Below, piece by piece: positions 18,990 through 27,942 of a stretch of DNA of 64,000 bases (positions are counted from its first letter, which is position 1; each line of letters starts with the position of its first letter). Below the pieces are notes generated by a model. That model worked only from the letters and a program-made list of their open reading frames with translations, was not told where the DNA came from and did not search any database. The stretch covers positions 248,001 to 312,000 of the forward strand of contig CAVYQL010000002.1 of assembly GCA_963770645.1 (NCBI GenBank), read 5' to 3'. The DNA is from Bog-473 sp963770645. Lineage in GTDB: Bacteria; Actinomycetota; Acidimicrobiia; Acidimicrobiales; RAAP-2. The translations under genes were made by a program, and so were the position numbers.

Positions 18990-21284
18990 ATGAGTTCTCC
19001 GGCCGAGGAGCCGCTGCACCGGGCGCTCGGCCTCACCGACGACGAGTTCGAGGCCGTGGGCAAGATTCTCGGGCGCGAGCCCAACCACCTCGAGCTGGCG
19101 CTCTACGCGGTGATGTGGAGCGAGCACTGCTCGTACAAGTCGTCCCGGCTGCACCTGCGCCGCCTGCCCACCGAGGGCTCCCGCGTGCTGGTCGGCCCGG
19201 GGGAGAACGCCGGGGTGATCGACGCCGGCGACGGCATCGCGGTGGCGCTGCGCATCGAGAGCCACAACCATCCGTCCGCGATCGAGCCCTACCAGGGTGC
19301 GGCGACCGGCGTGGGCGGCATCCTGCGCGACATCTTCACCATGGGCGCGCGGCCGCTGGCCGTGATGGACCCGCTCTTCTTCGGGCCGCCCGATGACGCG
19401 CGCCAGCGTTGGCTCGTCGAGGGCGTGGTGAGCGGTATCTCGGGCTACGGCAACTCCGTCGGCGTGCCCACGGTCGGTGGTGAGCTCACCTTCGACAACT
19501 GCTACGAGCAGAACCCGCTGGTGAACGTGCTGTGCATGGGCGCGCTCCCGGTCGGGCGATTGGTGCTGGGCATCGCGTCGGGGCCGGGCAACCTCGCCGT
19601 GCTCCTCGGCTCGAGCACCGGGCGCGACGGCATCGGCGGCGTGAGCGTGCTGGCCTCAGCCGGCTTCAGCGGCGACGGCGCGGGCGCGGCTGACGACACC
19701 AAGCGGCCCAGCGTCCAGGTGGGCGACCCCTTCGAGGAGAAGCGCCTCATTGAGGCCTGCCTCGAGCTGCTCGACACGAAGTTGGTCGTCGGGATCCAGG
19801 ACCTCGGCGGCGCCGGACTGGCCTGCGCCACCAGCGAGACGGCGGGGCGGGGCGGCGTGGGCATGGACGTCGATGTGTCCGCCGTGCCCCGCCGCGAGGA
19901 GGGGATGGAGCCCTGGGAGGTCATGACGAGCGAGAGCCAGGAGCGCATGCTCGCCATCGTGCGCCCCGAGTCGTGGCCGGCCGTGGCGGCCATCTGCGAG
20001 AAGTGGGAGGTGCGCGCCACGGTCGTGGGCACGGTCACCGCGCCGGAGCCCGGCGGGGGCGGGCGTCTGCGCATCCGCGACGGCAGAGACGGGCCGGTGC
20101 TCGCCGACGTACCGGCGGCGTCGCTCTCCGACGACGCGCCGCTCTACGACCGGCCCCGCCAGGCGCCCGCCGCGCCCGTGTCTCCCCCGCTCGAAGCGCC
20201 CGCGCCGGCCGAGTGCGCGGCCGACCTGCTGGCGCTGGTGCGTTCGCCGCGCTGGGTCTACCGCCAGTACGACCACCAGTTGTTCTTGAACACGGTGGCG
20301 GGGCCGGGCTCCGACGCCGCGTTGTTGCGCCTGGCCGGTCCGGGCCTGCCCCCGTCCTCGCGCGGGGTGGCGCTCAGCACCGACTCCAACCCGCGCGCCT
20401 GCGCGCTCGACCCGCGGGCGGGCACCGCGCTGGTCCTGGCCGAGGGCGTGGCCAACCTGGCCTGCGTCGGCGCCGCGCCGGTCGCCGTCGTGAACTGCCT
20501 CAACTTCGGGAACCCCGAGCACCCCGAGGTGATGTGGCAGCTCTCCGAGTGCATCGACGGCCTGGCCGAGGCGTGCCGCGCCCTGTCACTGCCCGTCATC
20601 GGCGGCAACGTGAGCCTCTACAACGAGAGCGGCGGGGCCGACATCGACCCCACGCCCGTGCTCGGCGTCCTCGGTCTCGTCGACGCGGTGCACGCGCGAC
20701 CACCGGGCCTCGGCTGGTCCGAGGGCGACACGGTGGTGCTGCTCGGTGTCCGCGCCCCGTCCGCTCCCACCGCTGCGTCAGGGGCTGCGTTCCCGCTCTG
20801 GGGCACGCGCTGGGCCACCGAGCGGCGCGGCGACCGTGGTGGTGTCGGCCGTGTCCCCACGGTGAACTTCGACGCCCACGCGTCGCTGTGCGCGTTCGTG
20901 GCCGGGCTCGTCGCCGCGCAGGTGGCCGGGCCGGACGCGACCGGCACGGCGGGCGCCGCATTGGTGCACGCCGTCCATGACGTTTCGGGCGGTGGCCTCG
21001 CCGTCACCGTGGCCGAGATGGCGGCCGAGGCGGGTCTCGGCTGTGCGCTCGACCTGAACGACCCGGCCGAGCTGTTCAGCGAGTTGCCGTCCCGCATCGT
21101 GATTGCCACCGCCGACCCCGACGCGTTGGGCGCCCGCGCCGCCGAGGCCGGCGTCCCCGCAAGGGTGCTCGGGCGCGCCGGCGGAGACCGCGTCCAACTC
21201 GGGAGGCTGGTCGACCTCCCGGTCGCAACGGTGCGGGCCGCCCACGAGGACAACCTGGGGTCGGCCCTGGGCGACCCGTGGTGA
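18990..21284 (+). CDS. purL: FGAM synthase large subunit PurL
   Basis: ATP-dependent amidation of FGAR to FGAM, working with PurS and PurQ. At 764 residues it is the small PurL type. Landmarks are MWSEHCSYKSSR near residue 37, RIESHNHPSAIEPYQGAATG (ATP/Mg site), DLGGAGLACATSE and the second-half IGGNVSLYNES and HDVSGGGLAV. ATG 18990 is favoured; a TATCGT box at 18974-18979 lies 10 nt upstream. It starts the second pur block. Confidence 0.97.
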   Translation: MSSPAEEPLHRALGLTDDEFEAVGKILGREPNHLELALYAVMWSEHCSYKSSRLHLRRLPTEGSRVLVGPGENAGVIDAGDGIAVALRIESHNHPSAIEPYQGAATGVGGILRDIFTMGARPLAVMDPLFFGPPDDARQRWLVEGVVSGISGYGNSVGVPTVGGELTFDNCYEQNPLVNVLCMGALPVGRLVLGIASGPGNLAVLLGSSTGRDGIGGVSVLASAGFSGDGAGAADDTKRPSVQVGDPFEEKRLIEACLELLDTKLVVGIQDLGGAGLACATSETAGRGGVGMDVDVSAVPRREEGMEPWEVMTSESQERMLAIVRPESWPAVAAICEKWEVRATVVGTVTAPEPGGGGRLRIRDGRDGPVLADVPAASLSDDAPLYDRPRQAPAAPVSPPLEAPAPAECAADLLALVRSPRWVYRQYDHQLFLNTVAGPGSDAALLRLAGPGLPPSSRGVALSTDSNPRACALDPRAGTALVLAEGVANLACVGAAPVAVVNCLNFGNPEHPEVMWQLSECIDGLAEACRALSLPVIGGNVSLYNESGGADIDPTPVLGVLGLVDAVHARPPGLGWSEGDTVVLLGVRAPSAPTAASGAAFPLWGTRWATERRGDRGGVGRVPTVNFDAHASLCAFVAGLVAAQVAGPDATGTAGAALVHAVHDVSGGGLAVTVAEMAAEAGLGCALDLNDPAELFSELPSRIVIATADPDALGARAAEAGVPARVLGRAGGDRVQLGRLVDLPVATVRAAHEDNLGSALGDPW

Positions 21285-21315
21285 CAGCGGCCTGTGCGAC
21301 AATGAAGGCCGGGTG

Positions 21316-22773
21316 ATGGGCGTGAAGGAAGCGTGCGGTGTCTTCGGGGTCTACGCGCCCGGGTCGCGGGTGGCCAACCTGACCTTCGACGGGCTCTTCG
21401 CCCTCCAGCACCGTGGCCAGGAGTCCGCCGGGATGGCGGTGAGCGACGGCAACACCGTCACCGTCGTGAAGGACATGGGCCTGGTGGCGACCGTGTTCGA
21501 CGAGCGCACTCTCTCGGGCCTCGACGGTCACCTCGCCATCGGCCACACGCGGTACTCGACCCACGGCGCCTCGGACTGGTCCGGCGCCCAACCCGTCTAC
21601 CGGCCGGTCGGGCGCGCCGGGTTCGCGCTCGGGCACAACGGCAACCTGACCAACACCGCCGCCCTGGCCGAGAAGGCCGGCATGCTGCCCGGCTCCGTCG
21701 CGACCGACAGCGACGTCGTGGCCGAGCTGCTCGCCCACTCGTTCCCCGAGACCGAGGACCTCGCGACGGCGCTCCAGGCGGTGCTGCCCATCCTCGAGGG
21801 CGCCTTCTCCTTCGTGCTCATGAGTTCCGAGCGTCTCTTCGGGGTGCGCGACCCCTTCGGGTTCCGCCCGTTGTGCCTGGGCCGGATCGGCCCGGAGGAC
21901 GCGCCCAGGGGTTGGGTGCTTGCGTCCGAGACGCCCGCGTTGAGCGTCATCGGTGCCACCTTCGTGCGCGAGGTCGCGCCGGGCGAGCTGGTCGTGATCG
22001 ATGCCGACGGGCCGCAGAGCCTCGAGATCCCGTGGCTACGCGACGTCGAGCCCCGGCTGTGCATCTTCGAGTTCGCCTACATCGCGCGACCCGACAGCCG
22101 CCTCTATGGCCGCGAGGTGCACGAGACGCGCTGTCGCATGGGCGAGCTGCTCGCGCTCCAGGCGCCGGCCCAGGCCGACATGGTGATGGGCGTGCCCGAG
22201 TCCGGAGTCCCCGCCGCCGAAGGCTTCGCGCGGGCGAGCGGCATTCCCTACGGGCAGGGACTGGTGAAGAACCGTTACATCGGGCGGTCGTTCATCGCGC
22301 CCGGCCAGCAGGAGCGCGCCGACGCGGTGCGGCGGAAGCTGAACCCACTGAGCGACGCCATCGCGGGCAAGCGGCTGGTGGTCGTGGACGACTCCATCGT
22401 GCGCGGCACGACGCAGCGTTCGGTGATCCGCATGCTGCGCGAGTCGGGCGCGGCAGAGGTACACCTGCGCATCTCGTCGCCGCCGTGGCGCTGGCCCTGC
22501 TTCTACGGGATCGACACCCCCTCGCACGAGGAGCTCCTCGCCACTCATCACTCCGTCGACGAGATGGCGCGCATCTTGGGGGCCGACTCGCTGGCCTACA
22601 TCAGCATCGCGAACCTGAAGGAAGCGATCGACGCAGACGGCGGGTTCTGCGACGCCTGCTTCACCGGCGACTACCCCACACCCGTCCCTGTGCCCACCAC
22701 GACACCGGTCGAGCTGGGCCGGCCCGAGCCGGCCGCCGCCGCGGCGCACCAGGGCGCCCTCCCCGGGGTCTGA
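21316..22773 (+). CDS. purF: Amidophosphoribosyltransferase
   Basis: Makes phosphoribosylamine from PRPP and glutamine, the first step of purine synthesis. A six-residue propeptide (MGVKEA) precedes the N-terminal nucleophile Cys of CGVFGVY, so self-cleavage is expected. The glutaminase domain (HRGQESAGM, GHNGNLTN) precedes the PRTase domain with PRPP loop VVVDDSIVRGTT. Cysteines in RWPCFYGID and FCDACFTGDYP match the 4Fe-4S ligands of the B. subtilis type. ATG 21316 is preceded by an in-frame GTG at 21313 that would also serve. It lies 31 bp after purL. Confidence 0.96.
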   Translation: MGVKEACGVFGVYAPGSRVANLTFDGLFALQHRGQESAGMAVSDGNTVTVVKDMGLVATVFDERTLSGLDGHLAIGHTRYSTHGASDWSGAQPVYRPVGRAGFALGHNGNLTNTAALAEKAGMLPGSVATDSDVVAELLAHSFPETEDLATALQAVLPILEGAFSFVLMSSERLFGVRDPFGFRPLCLGRIGPEDAPRGWVLASETPALSVIGATFVREVAPGELVVIDADGPQSLEIPWLRDVEPRLCIFEFAYIARPDSRLYGREVHETRCRMGELLALQAPAQADMVMGVPESGVPAAEGFARASGIPYGQGLVKNRYIGRSFIAPGQQERADAVRRKLNPLSDAIAGKRLVVVDDSIVRGTTQRSVIRMLRESGAAEVHLRISSPPWRWPCFYGIDTPSHEELLATHHSVDEMARILGADSLAYISIANLKEAIDADGGFCDACFTGDYPTPVPVPTTTPVELGRPEPAAAAAHQGALPGV

Positions 22774-22776
22774 GCA

Positions 22777-23796
22777 ATGGGACGAGGCGGCGCCACCTAC
22801 GCCGGCGCCGGTGTGGACATTGCGTCGGGCGACGCTGCGGTCGACCGACTGCGCGCGCTGGTCAGCGGCATCGGCGGCTTCGCTGCGCAGTTCGCCCTCG
22901 ACACCGAGCGCTACGCCCGCCCGATCCTCGTCGCGTCGACCGACGGGGTCGGCACCAAGCTCGAGGTGGCGCGGGCCACCGGTCGCTACGAGACCGTCGG
23001 CATCGACCTGGTGGCCATGTGTGTCGACGACCTCGTCTGCGCCGGTGCCGAACCCCTGTTCATGCTCGACTACATCGCGACGGGCAAGGTCGACCCCGAC
23101 CGCATCGCCACCGTCGTGGCCGGTGTCGCCGAGGGTTGCCGCCTCGCCGGCTGCGCGCTGATCGGGGGTGAGACGGCCGAGCACGCACGCGTCATGGCGA
23201 GCGACGAGCTCGACCTGGCGGGGTTCGCGGTCGGTGTCGTCGAGGACGGGACCCAGCTCGGGCCCGACCGGGTGCGGCCGGGCGACGCCGTCGTCGGCCT
23301 GCTCTCGCCGGGCCTGCGCTCGAACGGGTACACGCTCGCCCGCCACGTCCTCTTGGAGCGCGCCGGCCTCGACCTCGGCAATCCCGCCTGGGCGGGGGCA
23401 GGCCACAGCGTGGCCGACGAATTGCTGCGCCCGTCGGTGATCTATGCGCCCGCGGTGTTGGCCGCGCGCGCCGCGCTGGGCGACGGGCTGCACGCCTGTG
23501 CGCACATCACCGGCGGGGGGATCGTCGGGAACCTGCCTCGCGCGCTGCCCGAGGGCAGCGGCGCCGTGCTGGCGCGCGCGGCCTGGGAGGAGCCGCCGGT
23601 GTTCGGAGAGATCCAGCGCCTGGGCTCGGTGGCCCAGGACGAGATGGACCGCGTCTTCAACCGCGGCATCGGTATGGCGCTCATCGTGGACGCGGCCGCA
23701 GTCGCCCACGCGCTCGACGCGCTCGAGGCAGCGGGACAGCCTGCCCGCGCCATCGGGGAGATCGCAGCCGGCGTCACCGGCGTGCGCTTCGCGTGA
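22777..23796 (+). CDS. purM: Phosphoribosylformylglycinamidine cyclo-ligase
   Basis: AIR synthetase, closing the imidazole ring. The 339-residue length is standard. It contains YAGAGVDIASGDAAVDRL, STDGVGTKLEVA, the DLVAMCVDDLVCAGAEPL segment and GGETAEH, then HITGGGIVGNLPRALP in the C-terminal half. It starts 3 bp after purF and overlaps pyrE by GTGA. Confidence 0.97.
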   Translation: MGRGGATYAGAGVDIASGDAAVDRLRALVSGIGGFAAQFALDTERYARPILVASTDGVGTKLEVARATGRYETVGIDLVAMCVDDLVCAGAEPLFMLDYIATGKVDPDRIATVVAGVAEGCRLAGCALIGGETAEHARVMASDELDLAGFAVGVVEDGTQLGPDRVRPGDAVVGLLSPGLRSNGYTLARHVLLERAGLDLGNPAWAGAGHSVADELLRPSVIYAPAVLAARAALGDGLHACAHITGGGIVGNLPRALPEGSGAVLARAAWEEPPVFGEIQRLGSVAQDEMDRVFNRGIGMALIVDAAAVAHALDALEAAGQPARAIGEIAAGVTGVRFA

Positions 23797-24353
23797 GCGG
23801 AGCCGAGCGCTACCCCGAGCTGCGCGAGCACCTGCTCGCCCATTCGGTCAAGCGCGGCCAATTCACTCTCAAGTCCGGCCGCACCAGCACCTGGTTCATC
23901 GATTCCAAGCAGACCGTGTGCCGGCCCGAGGCCATGGTGCTCGTGGCCGACGCGGTGCTCTCGGTGGTGCCGCCGGAGGCGACCGCCATCGGTGGGCTGA
24001 CCATGGGCGCGGACCCGGTGGCCTTCGTCACCGCGGGCGTCGCGGCCAGCCGCGGACGCCCGCTCAAGGCCTTCAGCGTGCGCAAGGAAGCCAAGGACCA
24101 CGGTGCGGGCGGGCGCATCGCCGGTGCGCTCGACCCCGGGGACAAGGTGGTGGTGACCGAGGACACGGTCACCCGCGGCACCTCGCTCCTCGAGGCCGCC
24201 CATGCCGTTCGCGATGCCGGGGCCGAGGTCGTGCTCCTCGTCGCCGTGGTCGACCGTGGGGGCACGGTCGAGGCGATGGCAGCAGCCGAGGGGATTCCGT
24301 TTCAGGCCATCCTGAGCGCGCCCGACCTCGGGTTTCCCTACGAGGGCGCGTAA
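23793..24353 (+). CDS. pyrE: Orotate phosphoribosyltransferase
   Basis: Converts orotate and PRPP to OMP in pyrimidine synthesis. The 186-residue protein begins with a helical hood (HLLAHSVKRGQFTLKSGRTS), includes the catalytic-loop lysines in SVRKEAKDHG and has the PRPP motif VVVTEDTVTRGTS, slightly changed from the usual EDTVTTGGS. The GTG start overlaps the purM stop. A pyrimidine gene translationally coupled to the purine operon suggests shared tuning of PRPP use. Another phosphoribosyltransferase specificity is possible but less likely. Confidence 0.88.
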   Translation: MSGAERYPELREHLLAHSVKRGQFTLKSGRTSTWFIDSKQTVCRPEAMVLVADAVLSVVPPEATAIGGLTMGADPVAFVTAGVAASRGRPLKAFSVRKEAKDHGAGGRIAGALDPGDKVVVTEDTVTRGTSLLEAAHAVRDAGAEVVLLVAVVDRGGTVEAMAAAEGIPFQAILSAPDLGFPYEGA

Positions 24354-24404
24354 GCCCGCACCCTCTGCGGCGGCGGGAGCGAGACCAAGATCGTGAAGCC
24401 CTTG

Positions 24405-24441
24405 CGGTCGGGCTGCAACCCCCATAGATTCATCCCGACCG
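24405..24441. terminator. Inverted repeat downstream of the pur-pyrE block
   Basis: Arms CGGTCGGG (24405-24412) and CCCGACCG (24434-24441) form an 8-bp GC-rich stem with a 21-nt loop, about 50 bp after pyrE. No T run follows. It may end the pur-pyrE transcript. The sequence also contains TTGCGG-N16-TAGATT, which resembles a promoter, so the role is uncertain. Confidence 0.35.
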
Positions 24442-24508
24442 AGGGAGGTGGCGCCGGCGGGGGACCCGTGCGCAGCTCTGCGACGAGGCCGGCGCGAGGT
24501 GGCGTGAC

Positions 24509-25417
24509 CTAGAAGACGGCGATCGGGTTCACCGGCGACGCGGTGCCGCGGCGCAAGACGAGCGGCGCCACCGTGAAGAGGAACTCCGAGCGCTCCTCTG
24601 CCGCGCAGGCGGCGGCCAGCGCGTCGAGATCGAGGTTGTCCAACAGGTGGACGCCCATGGCGACGATCGCGACGGTGTGGATCGGCATGACCACGCCGTC
24701 GACCCGCGAAGGCAGGACGTCGGAGACCCCGTCGCTGCCGAGCGCCGCCACGTCTCGCTCGCGCAGCCAGGGCAGGCACGAGGCGTCCAGGCCGGCCGCC
24801 AGGCTGCCGAGATCCCAGGGCCCGTGGTCGTCGCGCCAGCGCCAGCGCCCGGTGCGCACGAGCAGCGCGTCGCCGGGGCGCACCCGGACTCCCACCCGTG
24901 TCTCGGCGGCCTCGAGGTCCTCGGGGAACACGGGGTCGCCCGGCTCGAGCGCGTCGACCCCGCGCAGCGCGGGGATGTCGAGCAACACGCCGCGGGTCAC
25001 GACGCCGCCGTTGAGGTGGTGGATGCCGAGCCGGGTGGCGCCGTGGGCGGTCACCGTCTCGGCCGGGTAGCCGTTGAAGAGCCGGCCTTCGTGCATGACG
25101 TGGCACAGCGCGTCGATGTGGCTGGTCGCGAACCCGTGCGGCGCCACGGCGAGGTAGTCGGCACCCCAGCCCTCGGTGACGGTCCCGATCATGTGATGGG
25201 CGACCGGCGCGGGGTTGTCCGCCGCCGCCTGCGTGTTCAAGGCCCGCGCGCACGACACGGTGCGGCCCGAGCGCACGCCGGCCGCGCCGGCCGCGGTCAC
25301 CTCCGGCGTGATGAGGTGCAGCGCGCCCAGCTGGTCGTCGTCGCCCCAGCGGCCCCAGTTGGAAAGTGAGGTGTGCAGGGCGAGGACGTCGGCGGTGTGC
25401 ATGGGGGCGCGGGGCAC
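24509..25417 (-). CDS. Cyclase/kynurenine formamidase-like hydrolase
   Basis: A member of the cyclase (metal-dependent hydrolase) superfamily. The 302-residue protein has the metal-binding motif HGFATSHIDALCHV, matching the family HxGTHxDxPxH with changes, plus GVLLDIPALRG and GDALLVRTG. Family members hydrolyse amide or ester bonds; the substrate here is unknown. The GTG at 25417 is chosen because a TACTGT element lies 6 nt upstream; an ATG at 25402 is the alternative. It is divergent from the nitroreductase-like gene at 25454, with the two -10 boxes 13 bp apart. Confidence 0.8.
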   Translation of the reverse strand: MPRAPMHTADVLALHTSLSNWGRWGDDDQLGALHLITPEVTAAGAAGVRSGRTVSCARALNTQAAADNPAPVAHHMIGTVTEGWGADYLAVAPHGFATSHIDALCHVMHEGRLFNGYPAETVTAHGATRLGIHHLNGGVVTRGVLLDIPALRGVDALEPGDPVFPEDLEAAETRVGVRVRPGDALLVRTGRWRWRDDHGPWDLGSLAAGLDASCLPWLRERDVAALGSDGVSDVLPSRVDGVVMPIHTVAIVAMGVHLLDNLDLDALAAACAAEERSEFLFTVAPLVLRRGTASPVNPIAVF

Positions 25418-25423
25418 GGGCGG

Positions 25424-25429
25424 ACAGTA
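25424..25429 (-). promoter_or_regulatory. -10 element of leaderless promoter (cyclase gene)
   Basis: TACTGT on the minus strand, 6 nt before the GTG at 25417. It lies 12 bp from the divergent -10 at 25442-25447, so polymerase binding at the two promoters should be mutually exclusive. Confidence 0.5.
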
Positions 25430-25441
25430 GCCCGACACGCG

Positions 25442-25447
25442 TAGTGT
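25442..25447 (+). promoter_or_regulatory. -10 element of leaderless promoter (F420-type reductase gene)
   Basis: TAGTGT, exactly 6 nt before ATG 25454. No Shine-Dalgarno is present. Confidence 0.55.
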
Positions 25448-25453
25448 CGTCCC

Positions 25454-25900
25454 ATGACCACACTGCAAGGTGACTACGAACCGAGCCCCTCCACGTGGGT
25501 TCGCGACCAGGTGGCCGAGTACGAGGCCTCGGGCGGGCAGCGGGCCAACACGCTGCTCGACACCGGGATGCCCGTCATCATCGTCGCGTCCCGGGGCGCC
25601 AAGAGCGGGAAGGTGCGCAAGAACCCCCTGATGCGGGTCGAGCATGGGGGCGAGTACGCGCTCGTCGCGTCGAAGGGCGGAGCGCCCGAGAACCCCGAGT
25701 GGTATCACAACCTCGTCGCGCATCCCGACGAGATCACCATTCAAGACGGGCCCGAGCCCATCGCCGTGACCGTGCGTGAGGTGAGTGGCGACGAGAGGGC
25801 GCAGTGGTGGGAGCGTGCCGTCGCCGCATACCCGCCCTATCGCGAGTACCAGGAGAACACGGACCGGCAGATCCCCCTCTTCGTGGCCAGCCCGGCCTGA
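25454..25900 (+). CDS. Deazaflavin (F420)-dependent nitroreductase family protein
   Basis: A 148-residue split-barrel protein of the Ddn/F420H2-dependent quinone reductase family. Diagnostic segments are the N-terminal helix SPSTWVRDQVAEYEASGG, then GMPVIIVASRGAKSGKVRKN (F420 phosphate contact), YALVASKGGAPENPEWYHNL and a C-terminal RAVAAYPPYREYQENTDRQI. Members reduce quinones or nitro compounds using reduced F420. It faces the serine hydrolase gene, with 12 bp between the stop codons. Confidence 0.92.
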   Translation: MTTLQGDYEPSPSTWVRDQVAEYEASGGQRANTLLDTGMPVIIVASRGAKSGKVRKNPLMRVEHGGEYALVASKGGAPENPEWYHNLVAHPDEITIQDGPEPIAVTVREVSGDERAQWWERAVAAYPPYREYQENTDRQIPLFVASPA

Positions 25901-25912
25901 GACGGCGCGGCG

Positions 25913-26974
25913 TCAGCCTGCGGGCGCGAACGCTTCGACCATCGCGGCGCGCCAGGGACCGAGCAGGGGCTCGCGCTCGAGCGAGGTCTTGCCCAGGCGC
26001 ACCACGATCAGGTCCAGCGCGGGGCAGATGGTGATCGACTGGCCCTCGTAGCCGGCGGCGCGGAACGTGCCACGGGTGTCGCCCGCCACGCCCCACCAGT
26101 GCGCACCGTAGGGACTGTCGTCCTCGGGGTCCACCGACACCCACGTCCGGGCGTAGTCCACCCAGCCCGCCGGCAAAAGGCGGACGCCCTCCCACAACCC
26201 GTCGCGCAGGTAGAGCAGCCCGAAGCGCGCAAAGTCGCGCGCCGTCGCGCGCAGGTAGGACGAGCCGACCCACGTGCCCGCCTCGTCGAACTCGGGCTCG
26301 GCACTGGTCATGGCGATGGGACCGAACAGCCGGCTGTGCAAGAAGCGGGCGTACGGCTCGCCGGGCCCGATGCTGCGGGCGACGATGCCCGAGATGATGT
26401 TCGACGTGCCCGACGAGTAGGAGAACCGGGTCCCCGGTGGCGCGGCGAGCGAGCGGGCGGCCGCGAAGTGCGCCATGTCGGGCTGGCCGTCCCCGAAGAG
26501 CATCTGGATCACGTCGGACACGCGGTCGTCCTCGTAGTTCTCCACGAAACTGAGGCCGTCGCGCATGGCCAGCAGCTGGCGCAGCGTGATGGCATGACGC
26601 GGGTCATGTCGATCGGCCCATTCGGGCACCGTGGCTGGCGCGTCGAGGTCGAGGCGGCCGGTGCCGACGAGGAGGCCGACGACCGCGTGCAACACGGACT
26701 TGGCCATTGACCAGCTGAGCAAGGGCGTCTCCGCCGTCACCGGCGTGGGTGGGCGGTCGAAGTGCTCGAGCGCGCCGTGGTAGCGCTCGGCCACGACGCG
26801 GCCGCGGTGCACCACCAGCACGGCGAAGGTCGTGGCCAGGGGACCGTCGTCGTCGAACACCTCGTCGAGCAGGGCGCGCACCTCGACGCCGGTGGGGAGC
26901 GGGCCCTCGGGCCAGGCCTCGGTCGGCCAGGGGACCCCGGCCGGCTGGCCGGGGAGGGCGACCAACCCGCTCAC
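25913..26974 (-). CDS. Serine hydrolase of the beta-lactamase/class C family
   Basis: A 353-residue enzyme with the class C SxxK motif in LLSWSMAKSVLHA and the YxN-like motif in FSYSSGTSN; a C-terminal HWWGVAG may stand in for the KTG motif. Such proteins are usually esterases or peptidases, not antibiotic-resistance enzymes. No signal peptide is visible, so it is probably cytoplasmic. The start is GTG 26974, overlapping the stop of the epoxide hydrolase upstream (GTGA). It is the last gene of a three-gene operon with the epoxide hydrolase and the luciferase-like monooxygenase, which suggests sequential action on an ester or epoxide substrate. Confidence 0.88.
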   Translation of the reverse strand: MSGLVALPGQPAGVPWPTEAWPEGPLPTGVEVRALLDEVFDDDGPLATTFAVLVVHRGRVVAERYHGALEHFDRPPTPVTAETPLLSWSMAKSVLHAVVGLLVGTGRLDLDAPATVPEWADRHDPRHAITLRQLLAMRDGLSFVENYEDDRVSDVIQMLFGDGQPDMAHFAAARSLAAPPGTRFSYSSGTSNIISGIVARSIGPGEPYARFLHSRLFGPIAMTSAEPEFDEAGTWVGSSYLRATARDFARFGLLYLRDGLWEGVRLLPAGWVDYARTWVSVDPEDDSPYGAHWWGVAGDTRGTFRAAGYEGQSITICPALDLIVVRLGKTSLEREPLLGPWRAAMVEAFAPAG

Positions 26975-27942
26975 ACCGAGGCCAGGAACGAGAGCAGCGC
27001 CGCGTTGGTCTCGGCCGGCCGCTCCTGTTGCACCCAGTGACCCGCGCCCGCGATCACCGTCGCGCCGCGGAAGTCCGGCAGCAGTTCGGCCATCGCCTCG
27101 ACGGCGCCCGGCATCATGAGGTTGACCGGGTCGAGCGACCCGGTGACGAAGCCGGTCGGCATGGCATAGCGAGACGGCGGCAGGTCCTTCGAGCGCTCCC
27201 AGTTGGCGTCGAGGTTGCGGTAGAAGCTGACCGGGCCGAAGAGACCGCCCTGGCGGAGGCCCTCGGTGTAGACGTCGACGTCGTGCTCGCTCAGCCAGGC
27301 GGGCAGCACGTCGGGCGGCGGCGTCAAGACGTCCAAGAAGCGCGTGCCAGCCGCCGGTGCGTTCGACACGAGCGGGGCGGGATTGGCCATGCCCTCCCCG
27401 CTGGCTGAATACAACATCGTGCGCACGTAGCGGCGTGGGTCTTCGTCGAACTCCGCCTCGGCCGGGCCGACGTCTTGGAAGTAGAGCATGTAGAAGAAGC
27501 CGTCGCCGAAGAGGTGCCGGAAGATCGCAGTCGGTGGCCCCGAGGCTTGGGAGTACGGGACGCTCATGTTGCAGATGGCTGCGACGCGCTCGGGGTGCAG
27601 CCGGCCCAGCTCCCACACCACCATGGAGCCCCAGTCGTGGCCGGAGAAGACGGCGGTCTCGTAGCCGTAGTGGTCGAGGAGGCCGCAGAGGTCGCCGGTC
27701 AGCTGGTCCGAGCCGTAGGCGTCGACGTCGCGTGGGTGCGAGCTGCCCCCGTAGCCGCGCAGGTCGGGGGCGAGCACGCGGTAGCCCGCGTCGCCGAGCG
27801 CGCTGAGCTGGTGGCGCCACGAGTACCACAGCTCGGGGAAGCCGTGGCACAGCACCACCGGGCGCCCGCCGGCCGGCCCGGCCGTGGCCACGTGGAGCTC
27901 GATCTCGTTGGCCGGGATCTGCTCGTGGACGATGTCAGCCAC
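26971..27942 (-). CDS. Epoxide hydrolase (alpha/beta-hydrolase fold)
   Basis: A 323-residue enzyme with the oxyanion motif CHGFPELWYSWRHQ, the nucleophile aspartate in FSGHDWGSMVVWELG, and the C-terminal GAGHWVQQERP carrying the catalytic histidine. The cap domain runs about 140-245 and contains the tyrosine expected to polarise the epoxide. It most resembles EphA-type actinobacterial enzymes. It overlaps the monooxygenase gene by 8 bp and the serine hydrolase gene by 4 bp. The arrangement fits detoxification or degradation of an epoxide made by the neighbouring monooxygenase (inference). Confidence 0.92.
   Translation of the reverse strand: MADIVHEQIPANEIELHVATAGPAGGRPVVLCHGFPELWYSWRHQLSALGDAGYRVLAPDLRGYGGSSHPRDVDAYGSDQLTGDLCGLLDHYGYETAVFSGHDWGSMVVWELGRLHPERVAAICNMSVPYSQASGPPTAIFRHLFGDGFFYMLYFQDVGPAEAEFDEDPRRYVRTMLYSASGEGMANPAPLVSNAPAAGTRFLDVLTPPPDVLPAWLSEHDVDVYTEGLRQGGLFGPVSFYRNLDANWERSKDLPPSRYAMPTGFVTGSLDPVNLMMPGAVEAMAELLPDFRGATVIAGAGHWVQQERPAETNAALLSFLASV

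Noticed and set aside
23442..25463. 673-codon minus-strand frame across purM, pyrE and the cyclase gene
   Set aside because: Shadow of known genes, no recognisable family.
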